Notes: generated by a model from the sequence alone, not told the origin. Shown: positions 25,652-34,393, counted from the first letter of the stretch. The stretch: 64,000 nt of DNA from Marinobacter excellens HL-55 (GCA_001314845.1 LJZQ01000005.1:1-64000); one strand, 5' to 3'. Numbers and translations: made by a program.

Positions 25652-26390
25652 ACAGATAGCCCATTTATCCGAAGTCGAAGCCCTGCAAGCCCGCATTGAG
25701 GACGTACAGGGACAGCTTGAGGAAGCCAGAGCGGAACAGCGCGAGGCTAATACCGGCATAGCCCAGGCTTACGCCGATGGCAAAGAAGACGAATTGTCAG
25801 ACCTGACAGCCAGACGGCGAGCCGCAGCGGATAAAGAGGAAGGCTTGATTCCGGCGCTTGAGATCCTGAAAGGCAAGTTACGCGATGGCCTGGAATCCGC
25901 CTGTAAAGCCGAAGCTGGCCAGCGTCTGGGTAAAATTGCCCGCGAGCATGGCCGCAACCTGAGTGATCTGGGGAAAGATGCCGCCAGAGTTCAGGAGGCC
26001 GCCGCCGCACTCACTGAGGCGCTACAGAGGGCCGATGAACGGTACGTAAAGACCTGCAGACTGGAAAACGAGGCCGCTGTTATCGCTATGCGCTGGCCTG
26101 ATCTCACAGGGCCGAGCCTGACAGCCGCACGACCAATCACCCAGAGCCGCGAATTGCAAACAGAGTTGAATCTGTTGATCCGCAAAATCGAGGCTGGGGC
26201 TTCAAGCCGTCCAGCAGCGCCCCGCCCGGCAGTGATTACCGCCAGTGCAACGCCTGCTGAACAAGAAGCCGCGAGGCTTGAGGGATTGGCCGAATACCTG
26301 AAAGGGAAAGTAACGCCGCTTTATCGCAACGGTGGTGATCCGCGTTCAGAGGGGGCAAGGCTGGTTCAGCGGGCAGGTATTGCGCAGTAA
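25644..26390 (+). CDS. Coiled-coil island protein, possibly scaffold-like
   Basis: A 248-residue, highly charged, mostly helical protein. A long coiled coil (about 5-150; A-R-I-E-D-V-Q-G-Q-L-E-E-A-R-A-E-Q) is followed by a Pro/Ala-rich linker near 195-210 and a short C-terminal domain. No transmembrane segment. GGAG nine bases before the ATG at 25644 favours it over the ATG at 25629. It is the last gene of the overlapping block, just before a large hairpin and terminator. Satellite elements often encode coiled-coil capsid-size or scaffold proteins, but no sequence family is recognised here. Confidence 0.8.
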   Translation: MSEQIAHLSEVEALQARIEDVQGQLEEARAEQREANTGIAQAYADGKEDELSDLTARRRAAADKEEGLIPALEILKGKLRDGLESACKAEAGQRLGKIAREHGRNLSDLGKDAARVQEAAAALTEALQRADERYVKTCRLENEAAVIAMRWPDLTGPSLTAARPITQSRELQTELNLLIRKIEAGASSRPAAPRPAVITASATPAEQEAARLEGLAEYLKGKVTPLYRNGGDPRSEGARLVQRAGIAQ

Positions 26391-26395
26391 AGGCC

Positions 26396-26434
26396 GGGCC
26401 TGATGAGTGGTTGACCCTTCCACTTATCGGGCCT
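26396..26434. other. Long hairpin after the last island gene
   Basis: A 15-bp stem (26396-26410 with 26420-26434; three G-T pairs) with a nine-base loop. There is no T-run afterwards, so it is not an intrinsic terminator. It could be RNA 3' structure, a small RNA or a DNA-level signal. Confidence 0.6.
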
Positions 26435-26474
26435 CGCACATCGTGGCAGCGTCGATGGGCCGAAACGCTGTACT

Positions 26475-26506
26475 AACCCCGGCGGGGTGACTCGCTGGGG
26501 TTTTTT
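26475..26506 (+). terminator. Intrinsic terminator of the island operon
   Basis: AACCCCGGCG pairs with CGCTGGGGTT, followed by a run of T to 26506. It ends transcription of the plus-strand island genes before the tRNA. Confidence 0.85.
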
Positions 26507-26524
26507 ATGGCTGGAATGTCTATC

Positions 26525-26543
26525 CGCCCCCATTACGCCCCCA
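26525..26543. promoter_or_regulatory. Third phased CGCCCCCA pair, near the right end
   Basis: CGCCCCCA at 26525 and 26536, 11 bp apart, 56 bp inside the right att copy. Same motif and phasing as the two pairs at the left end (19624-19672). Confidence 0.5.
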
Positions 26544-26554
26544 GCCCAGAAACG

Positions 26555-26583
26555 AAAAAGGCCAACCCGTAAGAGTTGGCCTA
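26555..26583 (-). terminator. Terminator for the tRNA-Pro transcript, carried by the island
   Basis: AGGCCAAC and GTTGGCCT arms; on the minus strand the hairpin is followed by a run of T (CTTTTTCG). It lies 16 bp downstream of the tRNA 3' end and so replaces the terminator displaced to 19398. Confidence 0.75.
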
Positions 26584-26598
26584 AGTCGTTGTTTTGTT

Positions 26599-26676
<78 letters not shown>

Positions 26677-26785
26677 AATCCGCTAGCTGTGAGAAAACAG
26701 GTTTATCTCAGTGGCTTAGCGGGAGCGAAGTCTACACCAGAGCAAAGTAAAAATAAACAGGAGCACCGGGCTTTTCTCGGTAAAA

Positions 26786-28429
26786 TTAACGCAGTTTGGT
26801 CTCCCTCAGTTTGAGAATGAATTCCGGTGGCTCGAAGCTGTCTGGCCGCGCATCGGCCCAGTATCTATCGAACACTGTCAGCCCGGTTTTGCCCTCAAGC
26901 AGGGCGCCGGGTTCAAGGAAGGGGAACAGGTCCAGATAGGTGTGCACCTCTGTCTTGGATACACGGCGAACGATGTGCTCAGGGCCCAATTCAGACGGAT
27001 GCTTCAGGCCGGACGCCTCAAGCAGGTTTTGCAGGGCATCAAGGGTGTTCTTGTGGAAGTTGTAAACACGCTCGCTTTTCAGGGCTACGTCCAGTTTGTT
27101 GCCTCGTCTGGGGTCTTGAGTGGCAACTCCGCTGGGGCAGCGACCGGTATGGCAATTCAGAGCCTGAATGCAACCGAGCGAGAACATATAACCGCGGGCC
27201 GAGTTGCACCAGTCGGCGCCCAGTGCCAGGGTGCGGGCAATGTTAAAGGCCGAGGTGATTTTGCCTGCCGCGCCGATGGCGATATCTTCGCGCAGGTTAG
27301 TGCCCACCAGCGTGTTGTGCACCAGCAAAAGCGCTTCGGTCATTGGCATGCCGAGCCGATTAATAAATTCCAGGGGGGCCGCTCCGGTGCCCCCTTCGCC
27401 ACCATCCACAACGATAAAGTCTGGTGTTTTGCCGGTCTTCAGCATGGCTTTGACAATGGCAAACCATTCCCAAGGGTGGCCAATGGCAAGTTTGAATCCT
27501 ACTGGCTTGCCGCCCGACAGCGAGCGCAACCGGTCCAGAAATTCTAACAACCCAATCGGTGTTGAGAATGCCGAGTGGCTGGCGGGCGATACGCAATCTT
27601 CGCCAACCTGAACGCCACGCGCTTCGGCAATTTCCGGGGTGACCTTTTCGCCCGGCAAAATGCCACCATGCCCGGGTTTTGCACCTTGAGATAGTTTGAC
27701 CTCTATCATTTTTACCTGATCCAGTCGGGCATTTTCCTCGAACATGTCGGGGTTAAATGAGCCGTCCGGGTGTCGGCAGCCGAAGTATCCGGAGCCGATT
27801 TCCCACACCAGATCGCCGCCAGGTTGGCGGTGGTAACGGGAGATTGAACCTTCGCCGGTGTCGTGATAGAAACCGCCTTTTTTGGCACCAGCGTTCAGGC
27901 TGAGGATGGCGTTGGCCGAGAGTGAGCCGAAGCTCATGGCAGAAATGTTGAAAACGCTGGCGCTGTAGGGTTTGCCGCATTGCTTGCCGATGACGATGCG
28001 AAAATCACTGGATTGAAGTTTGGCGGGTGTCATTGAGTGATTCATCCACTCAAAACCTTCTTCGTACATGCCCAGTTGAGAGCCAAAGGGTCGTTTATCG
28101 AGAACGTTTTTGGCGCGTTGGTACACGATCGTGCGTTGTTCTCTTGAGAAGGGACGCTCTTCGGTGTCGGATTGAATGAAATACTGTCTGATTTCGGGCC
28201 CTATCGATTCGAACAAATACCGGAAATGAGCCACGATCGGGTAGTTTCGGCTCACAGTATGGCGGCGCTGAATAAGGTCGAAGGTGCCGATGAAGGTCAT
28301 TGCCCCGAAGAGGGCGGGGAAAGTGTAGCCAGAACCGGCCCAGAGGGCCAAAAGCAGCGAAATGATGAGGCCGGCAAGGCTGATAACGTAAGCAGAATAC
28401 CGGAGTGGAAAGGTTGTCGTTTTCGCCAT
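26786..28429 (-). CDS. FMN-binding glutamate synthase-family protein
   Basis: A 547-residue protein with two N-terminal membrane segments (about 12-50) followed by the FMN-binding glutamate synthase barrel (about 150-500; S-F-G-S-L-S-A-N-A, K-L-S-Q-G-A-K-P-G-H-G-G, V-D-G-G-E-G-G-T-G-A-A-P). It has a C-R-Y-type iron-sulfur-like cysteine region (C-N-S-A-R-G, C-I-Q-A-L-N-C-H-T-G-R-C-P). It lacks the glutaminase domain of GltB, so ammonia transfer is unproven; homologs are annotated only by this domain. It is transcribed toward the tRNA. Confidence 0.9.
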   Translation of the reverse strand: MAKTTTFPLRYSAYVISLAGLIISLLLALWAGSGYTFPALFGAMTFIGTFDLIQRRHTVSRNYPIVAHFRYLFESIGPEIRQYFIQSDTEERPFSREQRTIVYQRAKNVLDKRPFGSQLGMYEEGFEWMNHSMTPAKLQSSDFRIVIGKQCGKPYSASVFNISAMSFGSLSANAILSLNAGAKKGGFYHDTGEGSISRYHRQPGGDLVWEIGSGYFGCRHPDGSFNPDMFEENARLDQVKMIEVKLSQGAKPGHGGILPGEKVTPEIAEARGVQVGEDCVSPASHSAFSTPIGLLEFLDRLRSLSGGKPVGFKLAIGHPWEWFAIVKAMLKTGKTPDFIVVDGGEGGTGAAPLEFINRLGMPMTEALLLVHNTLVGTNLREDIAIGAAGKITSAFNIARTLALGADWCNSARGYMFSLGCIQALNCHTGRCPSGVATQDPRRGNKLDVALKSERVYNFHKNTLDALQNLLEASGLKHPSELGPEHIVRRVSKTEVHTYLDLFPFLEPGALLEGKTGLTVFDRYWADARPDSFEPPEFILKLRETKLR

Positions 28430-28560
28430 GGGGGCCTCTGTAGATTCGGGTAGATCTGGTAAGTTCGCCGATGTTTTATCAATTACACTACGAAACCCGA
28501 AAGGTTAAAGACTTGTAACTGGTCTATGCTGATAGCTGAGTTTGCGAAATATGTCGTCTT

Positions 28561-28589
28561 TTGATGTTTTGAGCTCAAAGTAATAAGAT
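28561..28589 (+). promoter_or_regulatory. Candidate sigma-70 promoter upstream of the BCCT gene
   Basis: TTGATG (28561-28566) and TAAGAT (28584-28589) with a 17-bp spacer, which contains the perfect 12-bp palindrome TTTGAGCTCAAA (28568-28579), a possible operator. The start codon is 88 bp downstream. Confidence 0.4.
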
Positions 28590-28677
28590 GACGGGCTTGT
28601 AACGTTTGAAGATCAATTCATGCTTACAGAACCTGAACGCATATCCAAATAGTCACACTTGACCAGGAGGCTCCAAC

Positions 28678-30270
28678 GTGGGCGAGGTAGTGAAAGACGA
28701 ATACCAGACGGATTACGTCGCAGGCCAGGATAATATCAGACCATTCGGCCTGGATCTTCATAACTGGGTATTCCCGGTATCAGCCTTGATTGTTGTTCTG
28801 TTTGTTGTCGGAACGTTAATATTCCCGACCGCATCCAAAGAGCTGCTTGACGGCGCAAAATGGGACATCATTGCTGGTTTTGACTGGTTTTTTCTACTCA
28901 GCGCCAACCTGTTTGTGGTGGTGAGTCTTGCACTGATTTTTATGCCTGTCGGTAAGATCCGCCTGGGCGGGCAACAGGCAAAACCAGAATTTACCAGGAT
29001 CTCATGGTTTGCCATGTTGTTTGCGGCGGGCATGGGTATCGGCCTGATGTTCTGGGCCGTGGCAGAGCCGGTTGCCTATTACACGGGTTGGTATGAAACT
29101 CCGTTCAACGTTGAAGCCAACACCGCAGAAGCCCGCAATATGGCAATGGGCGCCACCCTCTATCATTGGGGCCTGCACCCATGGGCAATCTATGCTGTGG
29201 TTGCATTGTCGTTGGCATTCTTCGCCTACAACAAGAACATGCCACTGACCATTCGATCTGCCTTCTTCCCTCTGCTGAAAGACAAAGTGTGGGGCTGGCC
29301 TGGGCACATTATCGACGTGCTGGCAGTGGTAGCCACCATTTTTGGTCTGGCAACGTCCCTGGGGTTTGGTGCGCAGCAGGCGGCATCCGGCCTTGATTAC
29401 CTGTTTGGCATGGGGTCTGGCATTAACGTGCAGATGGGCATCATCGTTGGCGTTACCGTGCTGGCCTTGATTTCCGTACTAAGGGGCCTGGATGGCGGCG
29501 TTAAAGTGTTGAGTAACATCAACATGGCGACTGCCGGTATATTGCTCGCATTCGTGGTTTTCGCTGGCCCGACACTGGCTATTGTAGAAACCATCTGGAT
29601 CACCTCATCCACCTACGTGGCCAATGTGGTGCCCCTGAGCAACCCGTTTGGTCGTGAAGACGAGGCCTGGGTACATGGCTGGACCGTGTTCTACTGGGCC
29701 TGGTGGATCTCCTGGTCACCGTTCGTAGGCATGTTTATCGCGCGGGTATCCAAGGGCCGTACCGTTCGCGAGTTTGTGACCGCAGTACTGATCATCCCAA
29801 CCCTGATCACCACGGTCTGGATGAGCGGCTTTGGTGGTACTGCTCTGGAGCAGATGCAGCAGGGCGTTGGCGCTCTGGCAGAAGATGGTCTGACAGAAGT
29901 TTCATTGGCGACCTTCCAGATGTTTGCTGGGCTCCCATTGACCGGAATCGTCTCGTTTATCGGCATCGTGCTGGTGTTGGTGTTCTTTGTGACATCTTCG
30001 GATTCTGGCTCGCTGGTGATCGACAGCATTACCGCTGGCGGGAAGACAGACGCACCAACCTCGCAGCGCGTCTTCTGGGTGGTCATGGAAAGCGCTATTG
30101 CAGCCGCGTTGATCTTTGGCGGTGGTGATGATGCTCTCGGCGCGATTCAGGCTGTGGCCATCAGCGCAGGCTTACCGTTTACGGTGATCCTGTTGATCAT
30201 GACCTGGGGCTTGCTCAAAGGCCTTACTCATGAGCGGAAGCTGTTGTTGCAACGGGGTGAGTTACTCTGA
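28678..30270 (+). CDS. BCCT-family (betaine/carnitine/choline) transporter
   Basis: Sodium- or proton-coupled importer of osmolytes such as glycine betaine, in the inner membrane. 530 residues with about 12 membrane segments, the glycine-rich M-G-I-G-L-M-F-W-A-V-A-E-P segment and the diagnostic W-A-W-W-I-S-W-S-P-F-V-G-M-F-I-A-R-V-S-K aromatic box region. The start is GTG at 28678 with AGGAGG upstream. The exact substrate cannot be assigned, though salt adaptation fits a marine host. An intrinsic terminator follows at 30285. Confidence 0.93.
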   Translation: MGEVVKDEYQTDYVAGQDNIRPFGLDLHNWVFPVSALIVVLFVVGTLIFPTASKELLDGAKWDIIAGFDWFFLLSANLFVVVSLALIFMPVGKIRLGGQQAKPEFTRISWFAMLFAAGMGIGLMFWAVAEPVAYYTGWYETPFNVEANTAEARNMAMGATLYHWGLHPWAIYAVVALSLAFFAYNKNMPLTIRSAFFPLLKDKVWGWPGHIIDVLAVVATIFGLATSLGFGAQQAASGLDYLFGMGSGINVQMGIIVGVTVLALISVLRGLDGGVKVLSNINMATAGILLAFVVFAGPTLAIVETIWITSSTYVANVVPLSNPFGREDEAWVHGWTVFYWAWWISWSPFVGMFIARVSKGRTVREFVTAVLIIPTLITTVWMSGFGGTALEQMQQGVGALAEDGLTEVSLATFQMFAGLPLTGIVSFIGIVLVLVFFVTSSDSGSLVIDSITAGGKTDAPTSQRVFWVVMESAIAAALIFGGGDDALGAIQAVAISAGLPFTVILLIMTWGLLKGLTHERKLLLQRGELL

Positions 30271-30284
30271 TTGCTCGATGGCGA

Positions 30285-30318
30285 TAAAAAAACCGGAGCG
30301 TGCTGCTCCGGTTTTTTT
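30285..30318. terminator. Bidirectional intrinsic terminator
   Basis: AACCGGAGC and GCTCCGGTT arms with an A-run before and a T-run after. It serves the BCCT gene and, in reverse, the convergent ATP-grasp gene ending at 30337. Confidence 0.88.
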
Positions 30319-30336
30319 GTGTCGAAAATCAGTACT

Positions 30337-31284
30337 TCAGTGTTTGCCAAACGCCTCCATGGCGTACTGCACTCGTTCTCGCGGGCTGAAGTGGGGGCGC
30401 TTTAACGCTTCAATGTTGGTTAGTCGGGGTAGCAAGCCCTCACCGTTAGCCATCTGAATGGCCAGGCCGGGCCGGGCATTGAGTTCCAGCAGGAGCGGTC
30501 CTTCGTGGGCATCGACCACCAGATCAACCCCCATGTAGCCAAGACCTGTTGCCTCATAGCATCTGGACGCCATCTCAAGCATGTCTTCCCATGCTTCGAT
30601 GTTGATGTTCTGGAGTGCTAACCCGGTGTCTGGGTGCAGGGTGATGGGTCGGTTGAACTGGACTGCATTCAGGCTTTGACCAGTGCTGATGTTGAGGCCG
30701 ACACCCACCGCGCCCTGGTGCAGGTTGGCTTTGCCATCTGATGCTTTGGTCGCAAGGCGAAGCATGGCCATCACCGGGTAGCCCTGAAAAATAATGATGC
30801 GGATGTCTGGAACACCCTGGAAGGAATACTTCGCCAGAGCAGGGGAGGATTGCACCAGGCTCTCTACGATCGCGACGTCAGGCGTTCCCGCAAGGGAATA
30901 GAGCCCAGCGAGTATGTTGGTCAGATGGCGTTCGAGCATTGCAACGGAAATCCGCGCACCTGAGGCTTTGACAAAGTTGTCTTCATCGCGCCCGGTAATC
31001 ACGGTAATGCCTTTGCCACCGGAGCCTTTCGCGGGTTTTATCGCAAAGCCATCCAGATCCTCTGACATCTCACGGAAATGGGAAATTTCATGTTGTTGGC
31101 GCACAACCTGAAGCAGTTTCGGCGTTTTGACGCCGTACTCGCTGACAGCCAGTTTGGTTTTCAGTTTGTTGTCGACCAACGGGAATGACGAGCGCTCATT
31201 GTACCGGCCAATGTAGCCCACATTGCGCCGGTTCATGTTCAGCATTCCCAGCTTCTTTAGCTTGCGCGGCGAAATCCAGTCCAT
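30337..31284 (-). CDS. Alpha-L-glutamate ligase-like ATP-grasp protein (RimK-related)
   Basis: A 315-residue ATP-grasp amide ligase of the RimK-related subgroup found with the two genes upstream. Visible features: A-I-K-P-A-K-G-S-G-G-K-G-I nucleotide loop (about 83-95) and the metal-binding end L-L-E-L-N-A-R-P-G-L (about 268-277). It would join an amino acid or peptide to an acceptor carboxylate; the substrate is unknown. It is the last gene of a tight three-gene operon (start 2 bp after the upstream stop). Linked with the membrane transglutaminase-like protein and a retropepsin-like lipoprotein, it suggests a peptide- or amino-acid-tagging system. Confidence 0.9.
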   Translation of the reverse strand: MDWISPRKLKKLGMLNMNRRNVGYIGRYNERSSFPLVDNKLKTKLAVSEYGVKTPKLLQVVRQQHEISHFREMSEDLDGFAIKPAKGSGGKGITVITGRDEDNFVKASGARISVAMLERHLTNILAGLYSLAGTPDVAIVESLVQSSPALAKYSFQGVPDIRIIIFQGYPVMAMLRLATKASDGKANLHQGAVGVGLNISTGQSLNAVQFNRPITLHPDTGLALQNINIEAWEDMLEMASRCYEATGLGYMGVDLVVDAHEGPLLLELNARPGLAIQMANGEGLLPRLTNIEALKRPHFSPRERVQYAMEAFGKH

Positions 31285-31285
31285 G

Positions 31286-32803
31286 TCAGTCGTAGACCTT
31301 CATCGGGGTGAAGCGCCGCAGCTCGCTGAGCTTGTAACCGGTATATTGGCCCATCAGCAGGATCAGGCCGAGCACCACCAGGTGCAATTCCGGGAAATTA
31401 AACGTCAAGTGGCCGGCTAACGATGTGCTCATGACCAGATAGGCACAAATGGCCACAAACAAGCTGCCACTACCCTGCACCAGCACTTCTCGGGCGCCTT
31501 CCTCTTCCCACAAAATGGACATTCGTTCAATGGTCCAGGCAATAATCACCATTGGGAAAAAGGTGACGGTCATGCCGGTATTGAAGCCCATTTGATAGCC
31601 GACGATACTCAGCCCCGCCGTAATGAATATAACCAGAATAATGAGTGCCGAGATTCGGGATACCAGCAACAAGTTCAGGCTTGAGAGATATCCCCGCAAC
31701 ACTAGGCCAATAGCGACCACCGATAGAAATGCGACCAGGCCCGGCACCAGTGTGGTCTGAACAAAGGCTACCGCAATCAGCACCGGCATGAAGGTGCCTG
31801 ATGTGCGAACGCCAATAATGATGCGCATGAATGCGACGATCAGCGCGCCAAGGGGCAGCAACAATAGCATTCGGAACATACTCTGTTCTTCAATCGGGAG
31901 CTGGTAAAACCCGAGCACCCCCAGTCCGTTCTGATTCGCTTCAAGAGTCGCCAGCTGCAAGGCGGGCACGGTCTGGCGCAGCATCGAGAAACTGACCTGG
32001 GAGTTGCCGCCACCCACGACGTCCAACAAAGATTCTGAACCCTGGCGCCACAGCAGCAGGTTTTCCGGAACGCCTTGTTCGGCGGTTCTCGGGTCGAACG
32101 TCAGCCATCGATCGCCGTTGTGGATCTGCACGAACGGCAGAAGCTGCTGGCGGCGCCGGGCGTCCTCCAGTCTCAGCGCGTCTGCAGTGCGGGCGGGAAT
32201 GCCGGCATGATTGAGCATGCGCTCCAGCAGTTGCAAGTAGTTGTCGTCAGAGACTAGAAGAGTGGTGTTCTGGGTTCGGCTGTCCGGCTGTAACAGTCGA
32301 ATAAGCTCTCGGGTAAGGCTTTCCGGAGAGCTGGAACGCTCGGTCGCTTCCCGTAGAAGTTCGTTGACGGCCGTTGCCTGGGGTTCTTCCCAAAATGTTG
32401 GAATTGGCCTGGGTTTTCGGGTGCGAGCACTGTCGGGGCTAGCGTCTTCCGGAACAAACTGGGCTTTGAAGTACAGGGTTTGCGGCCCGGAAACCTCGCG
32501 TTTGGTCCATTCTGCCCGCCGACTGGCCGAGGTTTCCATAATGGTGAAACCGTAGCCGGGGGATGCCGCCTGCTCGGTCAGAATATTAAAGCCTGGTGGC
32601 TGCTGCGGAATGTGCAGGCTGACCTGAGCGGCCTCATCCTGGCCTTCAAAGTCGACACGGGCCTCGATCATCCAGACCGGCCGTTGTTCTCCTGTCATCC
32701 AGGGAACTCCCAGCTCAATATGTCGCCAGGTGGCAATGCTTATGCCGGCGGCAATCAGCAGAAAGACAAAGACATAAAACGGCGCTCTGGAGCGAACGGT
32801 CAT
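31286..32803 (-). CDS. Inactive transglutaminase-like membrane protein (7TM type)
   Basis: A 505-residue inner-membrane protein: one N-terminal membrane segment (about 7-27), a periplasmic transglutaminase-like domain (about 50-260; N-H-A-G-I-P-A-R-T-A, with F-D-P but without the catalytic Cys), and about seven membrane segments (about 310-490). Its family is known from comparative genomics as the partner of RimK-like ATP-grasp ligases and aspartyl peptidases. It may bind peptides or cell-wall stems and present them across the membrane (inference). The start overlaps the stop of the protease gene (ATGA). Confidence 0.88.
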   Translation of the reverse strand: MTVRSRAPFYVFVFLLIAAGISIATWRHIELGVPWMTGEQRPVWMIEARVDFEGQDEAAQVSLHIPQQPPGFNILTEQAASPGYGFTIMETSASRRAEWTKREVSGPQTLYFKAQFVPEDASPDSARTRKPRPIPTFWEEPQATAVNELLREATERSSSPESLTRELIRLLQPDSRTQNTTLLVSDDNYLQLLERMLNHAGIPARTADALRLEDARRRQQLLPFVQIHNGDRWLTFDPRTAEQGVPENLLLWRQGSESLLDVVGGGNSQVSFSMLRQTVPALQLATLEANQNGLGVLGFYQLPIEEQSMFRMLLLLPLGALIVAFMRIIIGVRTSGTFMPVLIAVAFVQTTLVPGLVAFLSVVAIGLVLRGYLSSLNLLLVSRISALIILVIFITAGLSIVGYQMGFNTGMTVTFFPMVIIAWTIERMSILWEEEGAREVLVQGSGSLFVAICAYLVMSTSLAGHLTFNFPELHLVVLGLILLMGQYTGYKLSELRRFTPMKVYD

Positions 32804-33606
32804 GACTCGTCCTCGTCACCTTTTGGGGTGGATTTTCGATAGGAATCCGGTAACTCCGTGGCAAACTCCTTGCCCACATCAATCAGCATGACGTCTCTCA
32901 AAATGTTACGCCCGATGAGCACTTCGTAGGCCAGGTTGGCACGGTCAGCAAGGGTAAATTCGGCCACCTGTTGATGGTCGCCGATGGCGAACTGAAGCTC
33001 TACCACCACCCGGCGTTCTGCTTCCTCTGCACTGGCCTGAATGACCCGCACCCGTCGGGAGATTTCACGCTTCATGGTTACCCATTCGCCTTTTGCCCCA
33101 GGGACAGGCACTTCAAAGCGTACCCAGTTGCTGCCGTCCCGCTCAAAGCGCTGTACGTTACGAGCGTGGATTGACGAGGTTTCTGCGCCGCTGTCGATAC
33201 GGGCGGTGTAAGTATGCCCGGGGCCGGCAAGATAAAATCTCTCTAGCTCACCCACAACGACCTTGCCTTTGAGACGGTCCGCGCGGCCCCGGTTCTCGGG
33301 CACCGACGGGCAGACTTGTTGCGTTGCAGGTGGGCAGGTTGGCCGTTCAACCTGGGTGGTGATGGCATTGAGAATGGATTGTGTGGCCGCCTCATTTTGT
33401 TCTAGCAGCTTGTTTTGCCGTATGCTTGCGTTGTTTTCCATAGTCACGAGGGTTGATCGCTGAGTATTCACACCAGCGCGAATATCTTCTACTCCCTCTT
33501 TAGAAACCATGAAGTAACGATCGGCTGAGCAGCCGGCCATTACAAGCGCGAGCCCCGGTAGCGTGAGCAACAGAAAACGCCGAGGCCGGAAGAACTTGTA
33601 ACCCAT
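32800..33606 (-). CDS. Retropepsin-like (RimB/DUF785-type) lipoprotein
   Basis: A 268-residue predicted lipoprotein: the signal sequence ends V-M-A-G-C (Cys26), a coiled segment follows (about 35-85), then a domain annotated in databases as an ATP-dependent zinc protease. It holds the aspartyl-protease-like motif A-R-I-D-S-G-A-E-T-S-S at about 136-146 (Asp138) and F-T-L-A-D-R-A-N near 230. Homologs are proposed to trim the modification made by the RimK-like ligase. The ATG at 33606 is chosen because it begins a normal signal peptide; upstream in-frame residues lack one. First gene of the three-gene operon. Confidence 0.88.
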   Translation of the reverse strand: MGYKFFRPRRFLLLTLPGLALVMAGCSADRYFMVSKEGVEDIRAGVNTQRSTLVTMENNASIRQNKLLEQNEAATQSILNAITTQVERPTCPPATQQVCPSVPENRGRADRLKGKVVVGELERFYLAGPGHTYTARIDSGAETSSIHARNVQRFERDGSNWVRFEVPVPGAKGEWVTMKREISRRVRVIQASAEEAERRVVVELQFAIGDHQQVAEFTLADRANLAYEVLIGRNILRDVMLIDVGKEFATELPDSYRKSTPKGDEDES

Positions 33607-33745
33607 TGAATACCTCTGATTTGGCTGTCTGGCACTGCGTGTTGGGATATGGGCGCACGGCCGTCGAATGTATTGCGCAAACAGGCGGCAGAGTATACTA
33701 CAAGACACTAGTGTTAATACTTTACAGTTGGGTAAGAGGGGGTAG

Positions 33746-34126
33746 TCAGGTGTTTAGGCCGTCGTGGATACCCGGTGCCATTTCGGAGCGAAGGAACTCC
33801 TGAATAACCGGCGAGCAGTTCAAATAGAACAGAAGTAGCTCTCTTTGAACATCTTGATCCTGAATTCGGGCAGCAAAGCCGATGAGGTCTTTAAGGGTGT
33901 GGTCGCTCACGCCGGTGAGTGTCGGGACTGCCAATGTTTTACCGTAGCGTACTGTGAGGAGGTGGGTCAGGCGCTCAAGGTGGAATTCTCCAGTATGAGT
34001 TATGTGGGGAACAACCTTCACACCCTCTGCCTTGGCACAATTCGCGCGCCATTGCCCGGTTGCAGAGGCTGAATCGTCAGCCTGCACAAAATCCGCGCCT
34101 AATTTTCTCCAGAGTTCTTTGAGCAT
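33746..34126 (-). CDS. Hypothetical protein (126 aa)
   Basis: A 126-residue soluble protein without a recognised family. Composition is protein-like and ordered (L-L-T-V-R-Y-G-K-T-L-A-V-P-T-L-T-G-V, then a helical C-terminus Q-R-E-L-L-L-F-Y-L-N-C-S-P-V-I-Q-E-F-L). The ribosome site is weak (AGGACC before ATG 34126). It lies alone between the protease lipoprotein and rmuC on the minus strand. Nothing in the neighbourhood suggests a function. Confidence 0.65.
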   Translation of the reverse strand: MLKELWRKLGADFVQADDSASATGQWRANCAKAEGVKVVPHITHTGEFHLERLTHLLTVRYGKTLAVPTLTGVSDHTLKDLIGFAARIQDQDVQRELLLFYLNCSPVIQEFLRSEMAPGIHDGLNT

Positions 34127-34393
34127 TAGTTGGTCCTGCTTTGGCGTGTTGGAATCAATGGACCCGAGCGCCGTTGAAAGATCCTTTTAACCCTTTTAGA
34201 GCAAATTACGTTGGCCGTCCAGATCTGGATTCCAGCTCTTTTGTGAAATGCCAATTAGTCGAGGGGCAAATTGAGTGGACCGTTGATAATTGGACGTTAA
34301 TGGGCCAAAAAAGTGGTGCTTGGGGTAAACTGGTTCCTTGCCTGTACGGTTCATATGCCGGTCTGGAATTCGTTGCGAAAGGAGCAATACGCT

